Origin: Thiovibrio frasassiensis
Lineage (GTDB): Bacteria; Desulfobacterota; Desulfobulbia; Desulfobulbales; Desulfurivibrionaceae
Length of the DNA stretch: 64,000 bases
NCBI RefSeq assembly: GCF_029607905.1
Contig: NZ_JAPHEH010000001.1
Coordinates: 1,021,530-1,085,529 of the forward strand
Direction of reading: 5' to 3'
The translations under genes and the position numbers were made by a program. Under the pieces are notes generated by a model that was not told where the DNA came from, did no database searches, and was given only the letters and a program-made list of their open reading frames with translations. Positions 1-7,657 of this stretch are shown here, piece by piece (the stretch's first letter is position 1; each line of letters starts with the position of its first letter).

Positions 1-125
1 GGTCGGACCTGAAAGCCACGGCGGACAACACCTATTACTGTTCCGTCTGCAACAAGTACATGAATGTGAAACAGGGCAGCGAGATCCCCAAATGCTGCGG
101 CAGAGACATGGAAACCATGGACTGA
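1..125 (+). CDS. Desulforedoxin-like iron domain protein, C-terminal part
   Basis: The left edge cuts this gene; an open frame runs from base 3 to a TGA at 123-125, leaving 40 residues. They hold a CSVC pair followed 14 residues later by CCGRDM, which is the CxxC...CC pattern of desulforedoxin, a small domain binding one iron through four cysteines. The same domain forms the N-terminus of desulfoferrodoxin and the C-terminus of some rubrerythrin-like proteins, so the parent could be any rubredoxin-type redox protein carrying it at the C-terminus. A rubredoxin gene follows 42 bases downstream on the same strand, which suggests a redox or oxidative-stress operon. The domain call is firm; the identity of the whole protein is unknown. 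Confidence 0.6.
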   Translation, partial: SDLKATADNTYYCSVCNKYMNVKQGSEIPKCCGRDMETMD

Positions 126-167
126 TCCATCCCCTGAGTCTTGGAAGGCAAAAAAAGGAGAGCTATT

Positions 168-323
168 ATGGACAAGTATGAATGCCCCTGCGGATATGTG
201 TATGACCCGGCGGAAGGCGATTACGAAAACGGCATTGAGCCGGGCACTGCCTTTGCCGATCTTCCCGATGACTGGGTCTGCCCCAAGTGCGGCGCGGAAA
301 AGGAAAATTTTTATAAGGTGTAA
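168..323 (+). CDS. Rubredoxin
   Basis: A 51-residue protein with the complete rubredoxin pattern: CPCGYVYDP near the N-terminus and CPKCGAEK near the C-terminus, giving four cysteine ligands for one iron, plus the conserved core PDDWVCP. Rubredoxins are cytoplasmic one-electron carriers; in sulfate reducers they feed superoxide reductase, rubrerythrin or oxygen reductase. The ATG at 168 is preceded by AAAAAAGGAGAG at a good distance, so it is preferred over upstream non-ATG codons. It lies just downstream of a desulforedoxin-domain gene and ends at a strong terminator, so the two probably share a transcript. Confidence 0.95.
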   Translation: MDKYECPCGYVYDPAEGDYENGIEPGTAFADLPDDWVCPKCGAEKENFYKV

Positions 324-353
324 ACCGACCCCAGCTCGATCCCCGGACCATCC

Positions 354-397
354 ACCCCCTGAAGCCACGCACTCTGGTCTTCAGGGGGTATTTTTTT
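354..397 (+). terminator. Rho-independent terminator after rubredoxin
   Basis: A perfect 11-bp stem (ACCCCCTGAAG at 354-364 with CTTCAGGGGGT at 379-389) encloses a 14-base loop and is followed by a run of seven T. It sits 30 bases after the rubredoxin stop codon and should end that transcript. Confidence 0.9.
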
Positions 398-506
398 CTC
401 GCCCTTGCCAATCCCGCCAATTGCCTGCATACTCTTTACAGAGCCAGAGCGGATTCTCCCCTTTTTAGACAGATGTTGCGTACACAGGCGAGCGAGGTCG
501 TGCCCC

Positions 507-1586
507 ATGGCCAAAACCATAAAAATTCTCGGCGGTGGGCCCTCAGGACTCACGGCCGCCATCGTCCTGCAAAAGGCTGGGTACCAGGCCCAGGTCCATG
601 AGAAAAACCATGATGTGGGGAGGGTGTTTTACGGCGACCTGCAGGGGCTGGAAAACTGGTCGGAAGAACGCGACGTACTCGACGAGTTCCAAGCCCTTGG
701 TCTGGCGATCAACTTTGACTGCACCCCCTTTTCCGCCCTCACCGTCTTCAATGGCGAAAAAGCTTGGCCCTTCACCTCTTCGCGCCCCGGCTTTTATCTG
801 ATCCGGCGCGGAGCCATGGCGGGCAGCCTGGACCAGGGTCTCAAGGAGCAGGCCCTGGCGGCCGGGGTCGACATTTTCTTTAACCAGCCCCTCGCCCCCG
901 CAGAGGCGGATATCGTCGCCAGCGGCCCCCTGGTGCACCACCGCTTTGCCATCGACAAGGGGTTCGTCTTCAAGACCTCTCTGCCCGATGCGGCCTACGG
1001 CTTGGTCAATGACCGGGCGGCGTACAAGGGGTATGCCTACCTCCTGGCCGCCAAGGGGTATGGCTGCCTCTGCACCGTCCTCTTTGACAACTTTTCCGAG
1101 GTAAACCGCTGCCTGGCCGAAACGGAACGACTCTTCAAGAAATTTGTCGACTTCGACATGGAAGAACCAAAACCGGTGGGCGGGCTGGGCGGTTTTCTCC
1201 TGGCCCCTGTTTTTCAAGACAAACAGCAGTTGCTGGTCGGGGAGGCGGCAGGGCTGCAGGATATGCTTTGGGGTTTCGGCATCCGCACCGCCGTGCTTTC
1301 CGGCGCTCTGGCGGCGCAAAGCCTCATCGAGGGTACGAGCTACCAGGAGTTAGCCCGTCGCCGATTCTTAGACAAACAGAAAGCCAGCTTCGTCAACCGC
1401 TATCTCTGGGAGCGATTCGGCCGCAACAACTACAGCCACATCATGGACCGGATCGACCGCAGCCGAGACCATCGTAAATTTTTTCATGATTGCTACAACC
1501 TGAACCTTCTGCACCGTCTCGCCTATCCTTTTGCTTTTCATTCTTTGAAAAAGAGGTACAATCTCTTCTCTAACGATGTCCAATGA
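507..1586 (+). CDS. FAD-dependent oxidoreductase, geranylgeranyl-reductase-like
   Basis: 359 residues starting MAKTIKILGGGPSGLTAA, a Rossmann fold with the GxGxxG dinucleotide signature for FAD at residues 8-13. A second conserved segment near residue 260 (LLVGEAAGLQDMLWGFGIRT) matches the FAD-contacting GD/GEAAG region of the geranylgeranyl reductase/PHBH-like flavoproteins, where the flavin diphosphate and ribityl groups bind. Substrate is not predictable. The ATG at 507 begins directly at the Rossmann strand; an extended start at 405 would add a proline- and cysteine-rich stretch unlike the family. The stop overlaps the next gene by 11 bases, suggesting co-transcription with the small genes downstream. 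Confidence 0.8.
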   Translation: MAKTIKILGGGPSGLTAAIVLQKAGYQAQVHEKNHDVGRVFYGDLQGLENWSEERDVLDEFQALGLAINFDCTPFSALTVFNGEKAWPFTSSRPGFYLIRRGAMAGSLDQGLKEQALAAGVDIFFNQPLAPAEADIVASGPLVHHRFAIDKGFVFKTSLPDAAYGLVNDRAAYKGYAYLLAAKGYGCLCTVLFDNFSEVNRCLAETERLFKKFVDFDMEEPKPVGGLGGFLLAPVFQDKQQLLVGEAAGLQDMLWGFGIRTAVLSGALAAQSLIEGTSYQELARRRFLDKQKASFVNRYLWERFGRNNYSHIMDRIDRSRDHRKFFHDCYNLNLLHRLAYPFAFHSLKKRYNLFSNDVQ

Positions 1587-1857
1587 TCCGCACAGCGATT
1601 CATTGCAAATTTCAGCCCCAACGCGACAGAATAACCCGCCCATGAACATCAACAGCGAAGACCAGGCCCGTGAGGCCATCGCCCTTTGGCAGACAGACCC
1701 GGCCAGAGCCCAGCTCAAAAACCTGAGGCTTGCCCTGGAATCCCTGGAACTCAGTCAGATGTACTATGAGCAGAAGGGCAACGAGCAAGGCATGACACGT
1801 GCCGGTGCCTGTGTGGCCATCCTCACCAATCGCATCGCCGAAATTGAAAGCGAATAG
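1576..1857 (+). CDS. Small conserved hypothetical protein
   Basis: 93 residues, soluble, mostly helical by composition, no recognised domain. The segment around residues 25-90 (DQAREAIALW, LRLALESLEL, MYYEQKGNEQG) has the helix-turn-helix spacing of a TPR-like repeat but is too short to call. An internal ATG at 1642 gives a 71-residue version starting MNINSEDQAR, which is where the regular helical part begins; neither start has a convincing ribosome binding site. The 5' end overlaps the flavoprotein gene by 11 bases and a small membrane-protein gene starts 15 bases after the stop, so it is probably a middle gene of one operon. Confidence 0.6.
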   Translation: MSNDPHSDSLQISAPTRQNNPPMNINSEDQAREAIALWQTDPARAQLKNLRLALESLELSQMYYEQKGNEQGMTRAGACVAILTNRIAEIESE

Positions 1858-1872
1858 CCCCTAAACCGAGCC

Positions 1873-2079
1873 ATGCATACCATTCTTGCCACCACCGGTC
1901 TTATTCTTGCCATTGTCGGGTTCTTCATCTCCGTGGCCTTCTGGTTTCCCAGGCTCTGCAACAGGGCACGACTCAGGGAGATGCTCGGCTCGAAATACCC
2001 CATCCTCTATGTGGTCTATATTGCCAACGGCCCGTTTCTTCTCGCCCTTGGCCTGATTCTGCTCTGGAAATTCCACTGA
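1873..2079 (+). CDS. Small membrane protein, two transmembrane helices
   Basis: 68 residues with two hydrophobic segments, about residues 5-26 (ILATTGLILAIVGFFISVAF) and 44-64, joined by a short positively charged linker containing RLCNRARLRE. That is a helical hairpin in the inner membrane. No family recognised. It sits 15 bases after the preceding hypothetical gene and 13 bases before a cytochrome-like gene, so it may serve the same complex or be co-expressed with it. Confidence 0.6.
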   Translation: MHTILATTGLILAIVGFFISVAFWFPRLCNRARLREMLGSKYPILYVVYIANGPFLLALGLILLWKFH

Positions 2080-2092
2080 CCGGGAGCGTGCC

Positions 2093-2383
2093 ATGAAACC
2101 CTTCGCCCTTCTTGCCCTTCTGCTCTTGTTTTCCCTTGGTGCAACCACCGCTGCCTTTGCCGGCGGTACACAATGTACGGAACTTCTCAACAGCCGCTGT
2201 CAGGTCTGCCATTACAAATCGCGCATCTGCCAAAGGCTTGGACAAAAAAGCAAGGGAGAATGGAAAAGAAGTATCGGGAATATGATGCGTTACGGCGCCA
2301 AGATTACCGAGGCGGAAGGAAAAATTCTCGCACAATGCCTCAACGCAGCCCCGGTCGGCGCCGAGTTTGTCTGTAAAAATTAA
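2093..2383 (+). CDS. Small periplasmic monoheme cytochrome c-like protein
   Basis: 96 residues with a clear signal peptide (MKPFALLALLLLFSLG, cleavage likely after AFA near residue 23) followed by a single CQVCH heme c attachment motif at about residues 37-41. The rest is about 55 residues and contains W, M and further cysteines (ICQRLG, AQCLNA, FVCKN). Candidate distal heme ligands are the methionines in SIGNMMRYG. Export plus CxxCH implies covalent heme attachment in the periplasm and an electron-transfer role. It is short for a class I cytochrome c, and the extra cysteines could form a disulfide. Partner proteins are not evident from the neighbours. Confidence 0.7.
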   Translation: MKPFALLALLLLFSLGATTAAFAGGTQCTELLNSRCQVCHYKSRICQRLGQKSKGEWKRSIGNMMRYGAKITEAEGKILAQCLNAAPVGAEFVCKN

Positions 2384-2398
2384 GAACGAGGAAGATTT

Positions 2399-2893
2399 AT
2401 GAGTGCGGAGAGCGATTACGGCTGGAACGCGGCCATGGGCATGACCCTGCTGGCCAAACTGAAAAGCGACCTGAAAAATGCCATGCTGAAAAAAGATGCG
2501 GTGGCCAAGGGCGCTCTTCGCATCATCATCAGCGAATTTCCCACCAAGATCACCACCCCCATCACCCTGGAGAGCGGCAAAAAAAGCACCCGGGCCAAGC
2601 GGGACGACGAGATCACCGACGACGACATCATCAGCCTGATCATGGGGTTGTGCAAGTCGGAACGGCAGACCCTGGAGTACAAAAAAGAGACCAGCTCCGA
2701 GTACCTTGAGATCCTGGAGGCATACCTGCCCAAGATGGCCACGGAAGAGGAGATCGCCGCCTGGGCCAAGGAAAACATCGACCTCTCCCAGTTCAAGAGC
2801 GCCATGCAGGCCATGGGCCCGATCATGAAGCATTTCGGCAAGGCAGCGGACGGCAATGTGGTGAAAAAGGTGCTGGCGGATCTGGCGGGCTAA
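2399..2893 (+). CDS. GatB/YqeY domain-containing protein
   Basis: 164 residues matching the YqeY family: LLAKLKSDLKNAMLKKD at the N-terminus, then a conserved helical region (SERQTLEYKK, LEILEAYLPKMATEEEI) and the C-terminal GPIMKHFGKAADGNVVKKVL that aligns with the tail domain of GatB. YqeY proteins resemble the tRNA-interacting tail of the amidotransferase GatB; their function is not settled. The family is usually about 150 residues, so this is full length. The ATG at 2399 follows GAACGAGGAAGA. The gene converges with ftsH, the two 3' ends overlapping by 4 bases. Confidence 0.88.
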   Translation: MSAESDYGWNAAMGMTLLAKLKSDLKNAMLKKDAVAKGALRIIISEFPTKITTPITLESGKKSTRAKRDDEITDDDIISLIMGLCKSERQTLEYKKETSSEYLEILEAYLPKMATEEEIAAWAKENIDLSQFKSAMQAMGPIMKHFGKAADGNVVKKVLADLAG

Positions 2894-4704
2894 ACCCCTT
2901 CCCCCACCAGGGCCTTGAACTCTTCATCGTCCAGGGCTTCTTTCTCAAGCAGGACCTTGGCGATCTTTTCCAGCAAGGGGCGCTGTTCGGCTAGGGTCTC
3001 TTCCACCAACACCATGCGCGCATCGATGATCTTGCGCACCTCCTCGTCAATGAGCAGGGCGGTCTGATCGCTGAACTCCTTCTGCTGAAACAAACCCTGA
3101 CCCTGCTGCAGAAACTGGTTGGCCTGCTGCAGGTAGGTTACCTGGCCGAGCTTTTCGTTCATCCCATACATGGCCACCATGCTGCGGGCGATATCCGTGG
3201 CCCGCTGCAGATCGTTCTGGGCGCCGGTGGTGATCTCGTTGAAAACAATCTTTTCCGCGGCCCTGCCCCCCAGCAGCACATCGATCTTCTCCAGCAGCTC
3301 GGTCTTGGACATCAGAAAACGGTCCTCGGTGGGCAGCTGCATGGTGTAGCCCAGGGCGCCGATCCCGCGGGGCACGATGCTGATCTTGTGCACCTTTTCC
3401 GCGGTCTTGCGGAAGGTGGCCACCAGGGCATGCCCGGTTTCGTGATAGGCAACGGTCTTCTTCTCGGTCTCGTTGAGCACCCGATTTTTCTTCTCCAAGC
3501 CGGCCACGATCCGGTCGATGGCCTCTTCAAATTCCGTCGCCTCCACCTGCTCCTTGCCCTTGCGCACCGCGAGCAGGGTCGCCTCGTTGACCAGATTGGC
3601 CAGATCCGCCCCGGTAAACCCCGGGGTGCGGCGGGCGATGATCTCAAGATCGACCTCCAGGTCCAGCTTGATTCCCTTGGCATGCACCGCCAGAATCGCC
3701 ACCCGCTCCTTGAGGTCGGGCCGGTCCACCAGGATATGCCGGTCGAAGCGGCCCGGCCGCAGCAGGGCCGGATCCAGGATCTCCGGCCGGTTGGTGGCGG
3801 CCAGGATCACCACCCCCTTGTTCACCTCAAAGCCGTCCATCTCGGCGAGCAGCTGGTTGAGGGTCTGTTCCCGCTCATCATGCCCCCCCATCATGCCGCT
3901 GCCCCTGGCCTTGCCCAGGGAATCCAGCTCGTCGATGAAGACGATGCAGGGCGCCTTGGCGTTGGCCTGCTCGAAAAGATCCCGCACCCTGGCCGCGCCC
4001 AACCCCACGAACATCTCGATGAAATCCGAACCGCTGATCGAGAAAAACGGCACCCCGGACTCCCCGGCCACCGCCTTGGCCAGCAGGGTCTTGCCCGTGC
4101 CCGGAGGGCCGACCAGGAGGATGCCCTTGGGAATCTTGGCCCCCAGACGGGTGAACTTCTCCGGGGTCTTCAAGAATTCGATCACCTCGGCCAATTCCAC
4201 CTTGGCCTCGTCCTGCCCGGCCACCGAGTTAAAATCAACGCCCAGATCGGTCTGGGCGATGATCTTGGCCTTGGACTTGCCCAGGGTCATCATGCCTCCG
4301 CCCGCCTGACCCATGCGTTTCATCATGAACATCCAGATCCCGACAAAAAAGAGGGTGGGCAGAATCCAGGAGAGCAGGGTGCGGAGAAAGGTATTTTCAT
4401 TGGCCGCAATGATGTCGACCCCATATTTTTCCAAAAAATCCACAAGGTTACGGTCATCAATGCGCGGGGTCACATACAGCGCCTTGGGAAACATGGGCTC
4501 CTTCATGTCCGTCTCAACCTTTTCATACCCCTTGAGCAGGGTCGAGGAAATGACCACGGAATTGATCTTTTTATCCGCCACGTAGCTCTTGAACTGGGTG
4601 TAGGAAACATTGTTGATCTGCGGAGAAAGCCAGTTCTGGAGCAGGATGAAGATGGCCAGGGCGATGAAGAGATAGCTGAGAGAAAACTGGAATTTTTTTT
4701 CCAT
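2890..4704 (-). CDS. ftsH: ATP-dependent zinc metalloprotease FtsH (copy 1)
   Basis: 604 residues, membrane-anchored AAA+ protease that degrades misfolded and regulatory membrane and cytosolic proteins. Order of features: N-terminal transmembrane helix (residues 8-26), short periplasmic domain, second helix (about 109-127), Walker [10 protein letters not shown] at 198-206, Walker B IVFIDE at 254-259, the second region of homology with PGRFDR near 317-322, and the zinc-binding HETGH at 421-425. All catalytic elements are intact and the length is usual for the family. The gene is monocistronic on the minus strand, convergent with yqeY and divergent from the Nudix gene. A second ftsH begins at 62979. 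Confidence 0.97.
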   Translation of the reverse strand: MEKKFQFSLSYLFIALAIFILLQNWLSPQINNVSYTQFKSYVADKKINSVVISSTLLKGYEKVETDMKEPMFPKALYVTPRIDDRNLVDFLEKYGVDIIAANENTFLRTLLSWILPTLFFVGIWMFMMKRMGQAGGGMMTLGKSKAKIIAQTDLGVDFNSVAGQDEAKVELAEVIEFLKTPEKFTRLGAKIPKGILLVGPPGTGKTLLAKAVAGESGVPFFSISGSDFIEMFVGLGAARVRDLFEQANAKAPCIVFIDELDSLGKARGSGMMGGHDEREQTLNQLLAEMDGFEVNKGVVILAATNRPEILDPALLRPGRFDRHILVDRPDLKERVAILAVHAKGIKLDLEVDLEIIARRTPGFTGADLANLVNEATLLAVRKGKEQVEATEFEEAIDRIVAGLEKKNRVLNETEKKTVAYHETGHALVATFRKTAEKVHKISIVPRGIGALGYTMQLPTEDRFLMSKTELLEKIDVLLGGRAAEKIVFNEITTGAQNDLQRATDIARSMVAMYGMNEKLGQVTYLQQANQFLQQGQGLFQQKEFSDQTALLIDEEVRKIIDARMVLVEETLAEQRPLLEKIAKVLLEKEALDDEEFKALVGEGV

Positions 4705-4797
4705 GCCGACGGTGTCCTTTAGATTATGGTTCCTCCGGCAGCAGCATGCGTGATCTTCCCTGCCCCGGCTTCGCTTTTCATGGTATACAAGAGTTAG

Positions 4798-4828
4798 GTG
4801 GTGTGGTGCACAGGTGCCTACACACCAC
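4798..4828. other. Intergenic stem-loop between ftsH and the Nudix gene
   Basis: GTGGTGTG at 4798-4805 pairs perfectly with CACACCAC at 4821-4828 around a 15-base loop. It lies in the 213-base divergent region between ftsH and the Nudix gene. No T-run follows, so it is not a simple terminator; it could be an operator or an mRNA leader structure. Nothing else recognisable is in this gap. Confidence 0.35.
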
Positions 4829-4917
4829 TGTTGCCGTACCTACCTCTCAATGGTACCGTTATTTTAGCGCAACAGCCTATTTTTTTTTGCACAGCCGCGG
4901 AGTGGAGCCCTTGAAAA

Positions 4918-5415
4918 ATGAATCCAGGTGATGAAATTGTTCTGATCGTTGATGAGCTGAACCACGAGGTGGCGCATGTGCCCCGACGGGTGATGCGGGA
5001 GGGGGGCCTCATCCACCGGGCCTGCTACATCCTGGTCTTTAACCGGAAGCAGGAAATCTTTGTCCAGAAACGGACCATGAGCAAGGATATCTATCCCGGT
5101 TACCTGGATGTCGCCACCGGCGGCGTGGTCCTGGCCGGGGAATCCTACGAGCAATCGGCAAAACGCGAACTGGCCGAAGAGCTGGGCGTGCACAAGGTTG
5201 GTCTGACCAGCCATTTCGATTTTTATCATGAAGCCGACAACAACCGGGTCTGGGGTCGCGTCTTTTCCTGCTTGGCAGAGGGCCCCTTCGTCCTGCAGCC
5301 GGAAGAGGTGGAAGACGGGTTTTTTCTCGGGATGGATGAGCTGCAATCCCTCGCCGCTGCCGCACAATTTACCCCGGATGGCCTGATGGTGCTCAAAAGA
5401 TTTATGGCCGAATGA
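4918..5415 (+). CDS. Nudix hydrolase
   Basis: 165 residues with a complete Nudix box around residues 65-88: GVVLAGE, then seven residues, then RELAEELGV (pattern Gx5Ex7REUxEExGU), which binds the metal and cleaves a nucleoside diphosphate linked to another moiety. The N-terminal part (LNHEVAHVPRRVM, LIHRACYILVFN) and the layout resemble the YfcD/isopentenyl-diphosphate-isomerase-like branch of Nudix proteins. The ATG at 4918 has a GGAG about 12 bases upstream. It is followed 28 bases later by a ComF-type gene on the same strand. Confidence 0.9.
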   Translation: MNPGDEIVLIVDELNHEVAHVPRRVMREGGLIHRACYILVFNRKQEIFVQKRTMSKDIYPGYLDVATGGVVLAGESYEQSAKRELAEELGVHKVGLTSHFDFYHEADNNRVWGRVFSCLAEGPFVLQPEEVEDGFFLGMDELQSLAAAAQFTPDGLMVLKRFMAE

Positions 5416-5443
5416 ACCCTGCTGCTCTCCTGAAAAGGAAACG

Positions 5444-6112
5444 ATGACACAGGTCCGCAACAGAAATTCCAGAAGTTACCAAGCAACCGCTGTTGCACTC
5501 GCAGCTTTTTGCCATTGCGGCAAACGGTTTTTTCAATCCCTCCTCGATCTCCTGCTTCCCTCGTTTTGTCTTGCCTGCACCAAACCGCTGGGTTTCTCGC
5601 CGGAGCTCCTCTTCTGTCCGGACTGTCTGGGGAAGATTCATGTTATCCAGAGCCCGCTCTGCCCCTGTTGCGGCCGCACCTTTCTCGTGGCCGCCGGCCC
5701 CGATCACCACTGCGGCCACTGCCTCATGCCCCAACTGGCGGCGGTGGCTGGGGCCGACTGGATCGTACCCGTGCCGTTGCACCCGAAACGTCTGCGGGAG
5801 CGCGGCTTCAACCAGGCCCTGCTCCTGGCCCGCGCCTTCTTCCCAAAAGACCGACGGATCACCCACGATCTCCTGGTCCGAACCAGGGTGACCGAGCCGC
5901 AGACCCGTTTCAACGGGAAGGCCCGCCGCACCAATCTCAAAAATGCCTTTGGGGTTGTAAAACCTCAACACATTCCCGGGAAAAAGATTCTCCTCATCGA
6001 TGATGTCTTCACCACCGGCACCACGGTGAACGAATGCGCCAGGGTTTTGAAAAAAGCGGGTGCGGCCGATGTGATGGTGCTGACGTTGGCCAGGGTCAAG
6101 GAGGACTACTAG
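5444..6112 (+). CDS. ComF-family phosphoribosyltransferase-like protein
   Basis: 222 residues. The N-terminal half carries cysteine pairs typical of the ComF double zinc ribbon (CLAC, CPDC, CPCC, CGHC between residues 39 and 87). The C-terminal half is a type I phosphoribosyltransferase fold with the PRPP-binding motif ILLIDDVFTTGTT near residue 186 and the usual PVPLHPKRLRERGFNQA upstream. ComF proteins take part in DNA uptake in competent bacteria, but the family is widespread in non-competent species with an unclear role. It may be co-transcribed with the Nudix gene. A repeat element begins exactly at its stop codon. Confidence 0.88.
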   Translation: MTQVRNRNSRSYQATAVALAAFCHCGKRFFQSLLDLLLPSFCLACTKPLGFSPELLFCPDCLGKIHVIQSPLCPCCGRTFLVAAGPDHHCGHCLMPQLAAVAGADWIVPVPLHPKRLRERGFNQALLLARAFFPKDRRITHDLLVRTRVTEPQTRFNGKARRTNLKNAFGVVKPQHIPGKKILLIDDVFTTGTTVNECARVLKKAGAADVMVLTLARVKEDY

Positions 6113-6232
6113 TAACTAATCAGCAACACCGCATCTACTTTGTCATAGACCTGTTCACATAGCTTGGCTATTGCTCACAGGCCTATTCCTCGCATCTGCA
6201 GCAGCAGCAAAGCGGCGCTGCTGAATAGTTAC
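6112..6232. repeat. Palindrome-ended intergenic repeat, copy A (121 bp)
   Basis: The element starts GTAACTAATCAGCAACACCG and ends with a matching inverted sequence finishing GCTGCTGAATAGTTAC; 18 of 21 terminal positions pair. A second, longer copy lies at 39333-39478 with 20 of 21 pairing. The interiors align only in part, sharing CGCATCTGC, GCAGCAG and AAAGCGGCGCTGCTGAA. No transposase is encoded. It looks like a non-autonomous, MITE- or REP-like element. This copy abuts the stop codon of the ComF-type gene. Confidence 0.75.
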
Positions 6233-6354
6233 AATTCCGGGGAATGTGGCTCGCTTTTATCTTATTTGGCTATCTTGTTAAGACTACTAAATCCTTGGCA
6301 GCGGAAAAATTCCCGATTACCCTGTGGTCACCATAAACCTAAGGAACCAAGCCC

Positions 6355-6456
6355 ATGAATCTCCATACCCTTGCCACTATCGCCTCCCTGGTTGTCGCCG
6401 GTCTGACCTTTGCCTTTATGGTAAAAAAACAGCGGGAAAGCGATTGCCCCTCCTGA
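6355..6456 (+). CDS. 33-residue single-pass membrane peptide
   Basis: A short open frame encodes MNLHTLATIASLVVAGLTFA followed by FMVKKQRESDCPS. It has one hydrophobic helix of about 17 residues and a positively charged then polar tail, a classical small bacterial membrane protein layout with an inside C-terminus. AAGGAA lies 7-13 bases before the ATG. It is between the repeat element and mtnA. No family recognised; the reading frame could be fortuitous, but hydrophobic pattern and ribosome binding site both favour a real gene. Confidence 0.45.
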   Translation: MNLHTLATIASLVVAGLTFAFMVKKQRESDCPS

Positions 6457-6537
6457 CTGCTGATCTACGCAACCATTGGTATGGGTCTCATATCATATTA
6501 TCTTTTCACCTTTTTTCTTTGATTTCCCGGAGCTGAA

Positions 6538-7644
6538 ATGCGCGTTGCCGACACACCCCACCGAACCATCTGGCCTTCTCCCACAGAGCCAGCCGTGGTC
6601 AAGATTATCGACCAGCGTCACCTGCCCCACCGTTTTGTGATCGAGGAGCTGCGCACGGTTACCGAGGTCTGCACAGCCATCCGGGAGATGCATGTCCGCG
6701 GGGCCGGGCTCATCGGCGCCACGGCGGGTTTCGGCATGCACCTTGCGGCCCTGAGCGCGCCGGAGCATGATTTTGCCGGGTTTCTGCGGAAGGCGGCCGA
6801 GGATCTGATCCGGACCCGGCCCACCGCCAGCAACCTGGCCTGGGCTGTGAACCGGCAGCTTGACGCCATCGGCCAGGAAACCACCCTGGCCGCGAAACGG
6901 GCCCGAGCCTTTGCGGTTGCCTGCGAGATTGCCGACGAGGATGCGGAGTTCTGCCGGAGGCTCGGCGAGCACGGCAAGGAGATCATTGCCGAGATCAGCC
7001 GGAAGAAAAAAGGGGGAGTGGTGCATATCCTCACCCACTGCAATGCGGGCTGGCTCGCCTTTGTGGATTACGGCTCCGCCACCGCTCCCATCTATGCCGC
7101 CCATCGCGAAGGGATTAAGGTGCATGTCTGGGTGGATGAAACCCGCCCCTGGCTGCAGGGGGCCAAGCTCACCGCCTGGGAGCTGAAAGAGGAAGGGATA
7201 CCCCACACCCTGATCGCCGACAATACCGGCGGCCATCTCATGCAACACGGGATGGTGGATCTGGTCATCGTCGGCACGGACCGCACCACCCGCCGCGGCG
7301 ATGTGGCCAACAAGATCGGCACCTACCTCAAGGCTCTGGCCGCCCACGACAACGGAATCCCTTTTTATGTGGCCCTGCCCTCCTCCACCTTTGACTGGAC
7401 GATTCGAGACGGTCTTACTGAAATTGCCATCGAAGAGCGGAGCGGCGAGGAGATCACCCATATCCGGGGCTTGAGCGAGACGGCGGAAATGACCACCATC
7501 GCCATTGCCCCGCCGGATACACCTACCTTGAACTATGGCTTCGACGTCACCCCGGCCCGCTTGATCACAGGGTTGATCAGCGAACGCGGGATCATGGCGG
7601 CCAACGAAGAGGATATCCTGCGGTTGTACCCGGAACAGAGGTGA
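6538..7644 (+). CDS. mtnA: S-methyl-5-thioribose-1-phosphate isomerase
   Basis: 368 residues of the eIF2B-alpha-like/MtnA family, which converts methylthioribose-1-phosphate to methylthioribulose-1-phosphate in methionine salvage. Recognisable signatures: VRGAGLIGATAGFG near residue 58, the catalytic cysteine in THCNAGWLA (about residue 168), the catalytic aspartate in IVGTDRTTRRGDVANKIGTY (about residue 250) and NGIPFYVALPSSTFD. The usual GADR appears here as GTDR. Length is typical. The ATG at 6538 follows CCCGGAGCTGAA. No other methionine-salvage gene is adjacent. Some family members act on other ribose-1-phosphates, so substrate is probable rather than certain. Confidence 0.9.
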   Translation: MRVADTPHRTIWPSPTEPAVVKIIDQRHLPHRFVIEELRTVTEVCTAIREMHVRGAGLIGATAGFGMHLAALSAPEHDFAGFLRKAAEDLIRTRPTASNLAWAVNRQLDAIGQETTLAAKRARAFAVACEIADEDAEFCRRLGEHGKEIIAEISRKKKGGVVHILTHCNAGWLAFVDYGSATAPIYAAHREGIKVHVWVDETRPWLQGAKLTAWELKEEGIPHTLIADNTGGHLMQHGMVDLVIVGTDRTTRRGDVANKIGTYLKALAAHDNGIPFYVALPSSTFDWTIRDGLTEIAIEERSGEEITHIRGLSETAEMTTIAIAPPDTPTLNYGFDVTPARLITGLISERGIMAANEEDILRLYPEQR

Positions 7645-7657
7645 AACAGCGCTTGAG

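Noticed and set aside
3388-4722. 444-codon open frame on the plus strand across ftsH
   Set aside because: Antisense of a clear ftsH; composition-driven.
6164-6358. 64-codon open frame in the 6.1-6.4 kb gap
   Set aside because: It reads through the palindromic repeat, whose homologue at 39333 yields a similar fortuitous peptide; no ribosome binding site.
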